NCBI RefSeq assembly: GCF_002155915.1
Contig: NZ_MUME01000040.1
Coordinates: 1-37,356, forward strand
From: Streptomyces thermovulgaris
GTDB lineage: Bacteria; Actinomycetota; Actinomycetes; Streptomycetales; Streptomycetaceae
DNA length: 37,356 nt
Direction: 5' to 3'
Positions 35,710 to 37,356 of this stretch are shown one piece after another. Position 1 is the stretch's first letter. Every line of letters begins with the position of its first letter. The notes under the pieces were generated by a model, which was not told the DNA's origin, did no database searches, and saw only the letters and a list, made by a program, of their open reading frames with translations. The translations under genes and the position numbers were made by a program.

Positions 35710-37308
35710 TCAGATGCGCAGCCAGGCCGCCGTGTCCTGCGGAAGGCGGCCCTGGTCGTCCAGGGGGCCGCTGCTCAGCAGGAGGCGTGTGTGTCCGGGC
35801 AGGTCGACGGGGGCGGCGGAGAGGTTGACGACGCAGGCCGTGCCTTCGGCCCGGGTGAAGGCGAGGACCCCGTCGGGGGCGGGCAGCCAGCTCAGGGGGG
35901 CGGTGCCGAGGACCGGCCGCAGGCGGATCGCCTCGCGGTAGAGGCGGAGCATGGAGGACGGGTCGGACAGCTGCCGGTCGACGGCGTACTCGGGCCAGTC
36001 GGCGGGCTGCGGCAGCCAGGGTTCCTGCCGGGAACCGAAACCGGCGTACGGTTCCCCGGCCGCCCAGGGCAGCGGGACCCGGCAGCCGTCGCGGCCGGGG
36101 TCGGTGCCGCCGGAGCGGAAGTGCATCGGGTCCTCGATGCGGTCGAGGGGGATGTCGGCCTCGGGAAGGCCGAGTTCCTCGCCCTGGTAGAGGTAGACCA
36201 CACCGGGCAGGGCGAGCGAGAGCAGGGCGGCGGCGCGGGCCCGGCGGGTGCCGAGGGCGAGGTCGGTGGGGGTGCCGAAGGCCTTGGTGGCGAAGTCGAA
36301 ACCGGTGTCGGCGCGGCCGTAGCGGGTGACGGTGCGCGTGATGTCGTGGTTGCACAGCACCCAGGTGGCGGGGGCGCCCACGGGGGCGTGCTCGGCGAGG
36401 GTGTCGTCGATGCAGGTGCGCAGCCGGGCGGCGTCCCAGGGGCAGGACAGGAAGGCGAAGTTGAAGGCGGTGTGCAGTTCGTCGGGGCGCAGGTAGCGGG
36501 CGAAGCGCTCGCTGTCGGGCAGCCACACCTCGCCGACGAAGATCCCGCCGTACTCGTCGGCGACCCGGCGCCAGGAGCGGTAGATGTCGTGGAGTTCGTC
36601 GCGGTCGACGTACGGGTGCGGGTCGCGGCCCTCGACGAAGTCGGGCAGACGGGGGTCCTTGGCCGGCAGGGCGGCCGAGTCGATGCGGAAGCCCGCGACA
36701 CCGCGCTCGAACCAGAACCGCAGGACGTCCTCGTGCTCCTGGCGGACGGCCGGGTGGGCCCAGTTGAGGTCGGGCTGCTCGGGGGCGAACAGGTGCAGGT
36801 ACCAGGTGCCGTCGGGCACCCGGGTCCAGGCCGGGCCGCCGAACTGCGACGTCCAGTCGTTGGGCGGGAGTTCGCCGTGCGTCCCGCGTCCGGGACGGAA
36901 GTGGAACAGCTCGCGCTCGGGGCCGCCGGCGAGGGCGGCGCGGAACCAGGGGTGCTGGTCGGAGACATGGTTGGGCACGATGTCGACGATCGTGCGGATG
37001 CCCAGCTCCCGTGCCTCGGCGATGAGTTTCTCCGCCTCGGCCAGGGTGCCGAAGGCGGGGTGGATGGTGCGGTAGTCGGCGACGTCGTAGCCGCCGTCCT
37101 TCATCGGGGAGAGGTACCAGGGGGTGAACCACAGGGCGTCCACGCCGAGTTCGGCGAGGTACGGCAGCCGGGAGCGGACGCCCGCGAGGTCGCCGGTGCC
37201 GTCCCCGTCGCCGTCGGCGAAGCTGCGCACGTACACCTGGTAGATGACGGCGGAGCGCCACCAGTCGCTGTCGTCCCGGCCGTTTCGGGCGTGGGTGGGC
37301 TGTCCCAC
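35710..37308 (-). CDS. GH13 alpha-glucosidase
   Basis: A 532-residue glycoside hydrolase family 13 enzyme with no signal peptide, so probably cytoplasmic. It has the TIM-barrel start WWRSAVIYQVYVRSFADGDGDGTGDL, region I DIVPNH (109-114), nucleophile Asp210 in GFRIDSAAL, acid/base Glu260 in GEVWL, and Asp322 in CNHDITR. The YQGEELGLPEADIP motif is typical of oligo-1,6-glucosidase and alpha-glucosidase members, which release glucose from imported malto- or isomalto-oligosaccharides. The start is GTG 37308 with AGGCAGG upstream. It precedes the glucanase gene; transporter genes, if present, would lie beyond the window edge. The two enzymes suggest outside cleavage of alpha-glucan and inside hydrolysis of the fragments. 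Confidence 0.93.
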   Translation of the reverse strand: MGQPTHARNGRDDSDWWRSAVIYQVYVRSFADGDGDGTGDLAGVRSRLPYLAELGVDALWFTPWYLSPMKDGGYDVADYRTIHPAFGTLAEAEKLIAEARELGIRTIVDIVPNHVSDQHPWFRAALAGGPERELFHFRPGRGTHGELPPNDWTSQFGGPAWTRVPDGTWYLHLFAPEQPDLNWAHPAVRQEHEDVLRFWFERGVAGFRIDSAALPAKDPRLPDFVEGRDPHPYVDRDELHDIYRSWRRVADEYGGIFVGEVWLPDSERFARYLRPDELHTAFNFAFLSCPWDAARLRTCIDDTLAEHAPVGAPATWVLCNHDITRTVTRYGRADTGFDFATKAFGTPTDLALGTRRARAAALLSLALPGVVYLYQGEELGLPEADIPLDRIEDPMHFRSGGTDPGRDGCRVPLPWAAGEPYAGFGSRQEPWLPQPADWPEYAVDRQLSDPSSMLRLYREAIRLRPVLGTAPLSWLPAPDGVLAFTRAEGTACVVNLSAAPVDLPGHTRLLLSSGPLDDQGRLPQDTAAWLRI

Positions 37309-37356
37309 GGTGCCTGCCTTTCTGTCGCGGTGAGGGTGAGGAGTGGGGGCGGGGAA

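Overview
The window is very GC-rich actinobacterial chromosome, almost certainly Streptomyces. Pointers are the strong third-position GC, a protocatechuate operon ending in a fused pcaL-type gene, a LAL-type ATPase, a whiJ-like trio (HATPase / XRE-DUF5753 / DUF397), DUF2510 and DUF4259 proteins, secreted carbohydrate-active enzymes and a giant YD-repeat protein. No rRNA, tRNA, CRISPR array or replication origin was seen.

Layout. (1) 40-5642, + strand: protocatechuate branch of the beta-ketoadipate pathway in the order pcaI-pcaJ-pcaH-pcaG-pcaB-pcaL. The thiolase gene pcaF, often placed between pcaJ and pcaH, is absent, and a pyrimidine-rich spacer sits there instead. The pcaL frame carries two in-frame TAG codons, so the lactone hydrolase is probably broken. 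(2) 5709-8399, - strand: LAL-like ATPase with no C-terminal LuxR DNA-binding domain. (3) 8654-12362: DUF2510 membrane protein; a TetR regulator with a 16-bp-phased palindrome array upstream; a divergent second FtsW-like SEDS protein. (4) 12408-14144: whiJ-like trio closed by a strong terminator. (5) 14145-15676: secreted SLT-domain protein with a long leader, and a convergent DUF4259 gene, separated by a 47-nt perfect palindrome. (6) 15994-17342: MFS exporter, preceded by a possible 35-aa ORF that overlaps its start and contains a TTA codon. (7) 17343-21135: a zone of decay holding a start-less zinc-ribbon gene, a pentapeptide protein, an IS5-like transposase wreck, an unknown 106-aa gene and two damaged SUKH (SMI1/KNR4) genes. 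(8) 21136-32410, - strand: a polymorphic toxin locus. It has a 3566-residue secreted RHS/YD-repeat protein with three LamG-like domains and a C-terminal HNH/NucA-like nuclease tip, followed 37 nt later by an intact SUKH immunity gene. (9) 32880-33490: frameshifted ABC-transporter ATPase fragment. (10) 33459-37308, - strand: secreted GH87-like alpha-1,3-glucanase and GH13 alpha-glucosidase, in GH13-GH87 transcription order.

How it fits together. The pca genes would convert protocatechuate to beta-ketoadipyl-CoA, with the enol-lactone step doubtful here and the thiolase needed from elsewhere. The glycosidases look like an alpha-glucan utilisation pair. The most notable system is the RHS nuclease toxin with its adjacent SUKH immunity protein and a downstream trail of decaying SUKH paralogues, which reads as a record of past toxin-tip replacement. 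All functional statements are inferred from sequence; no searches were run.
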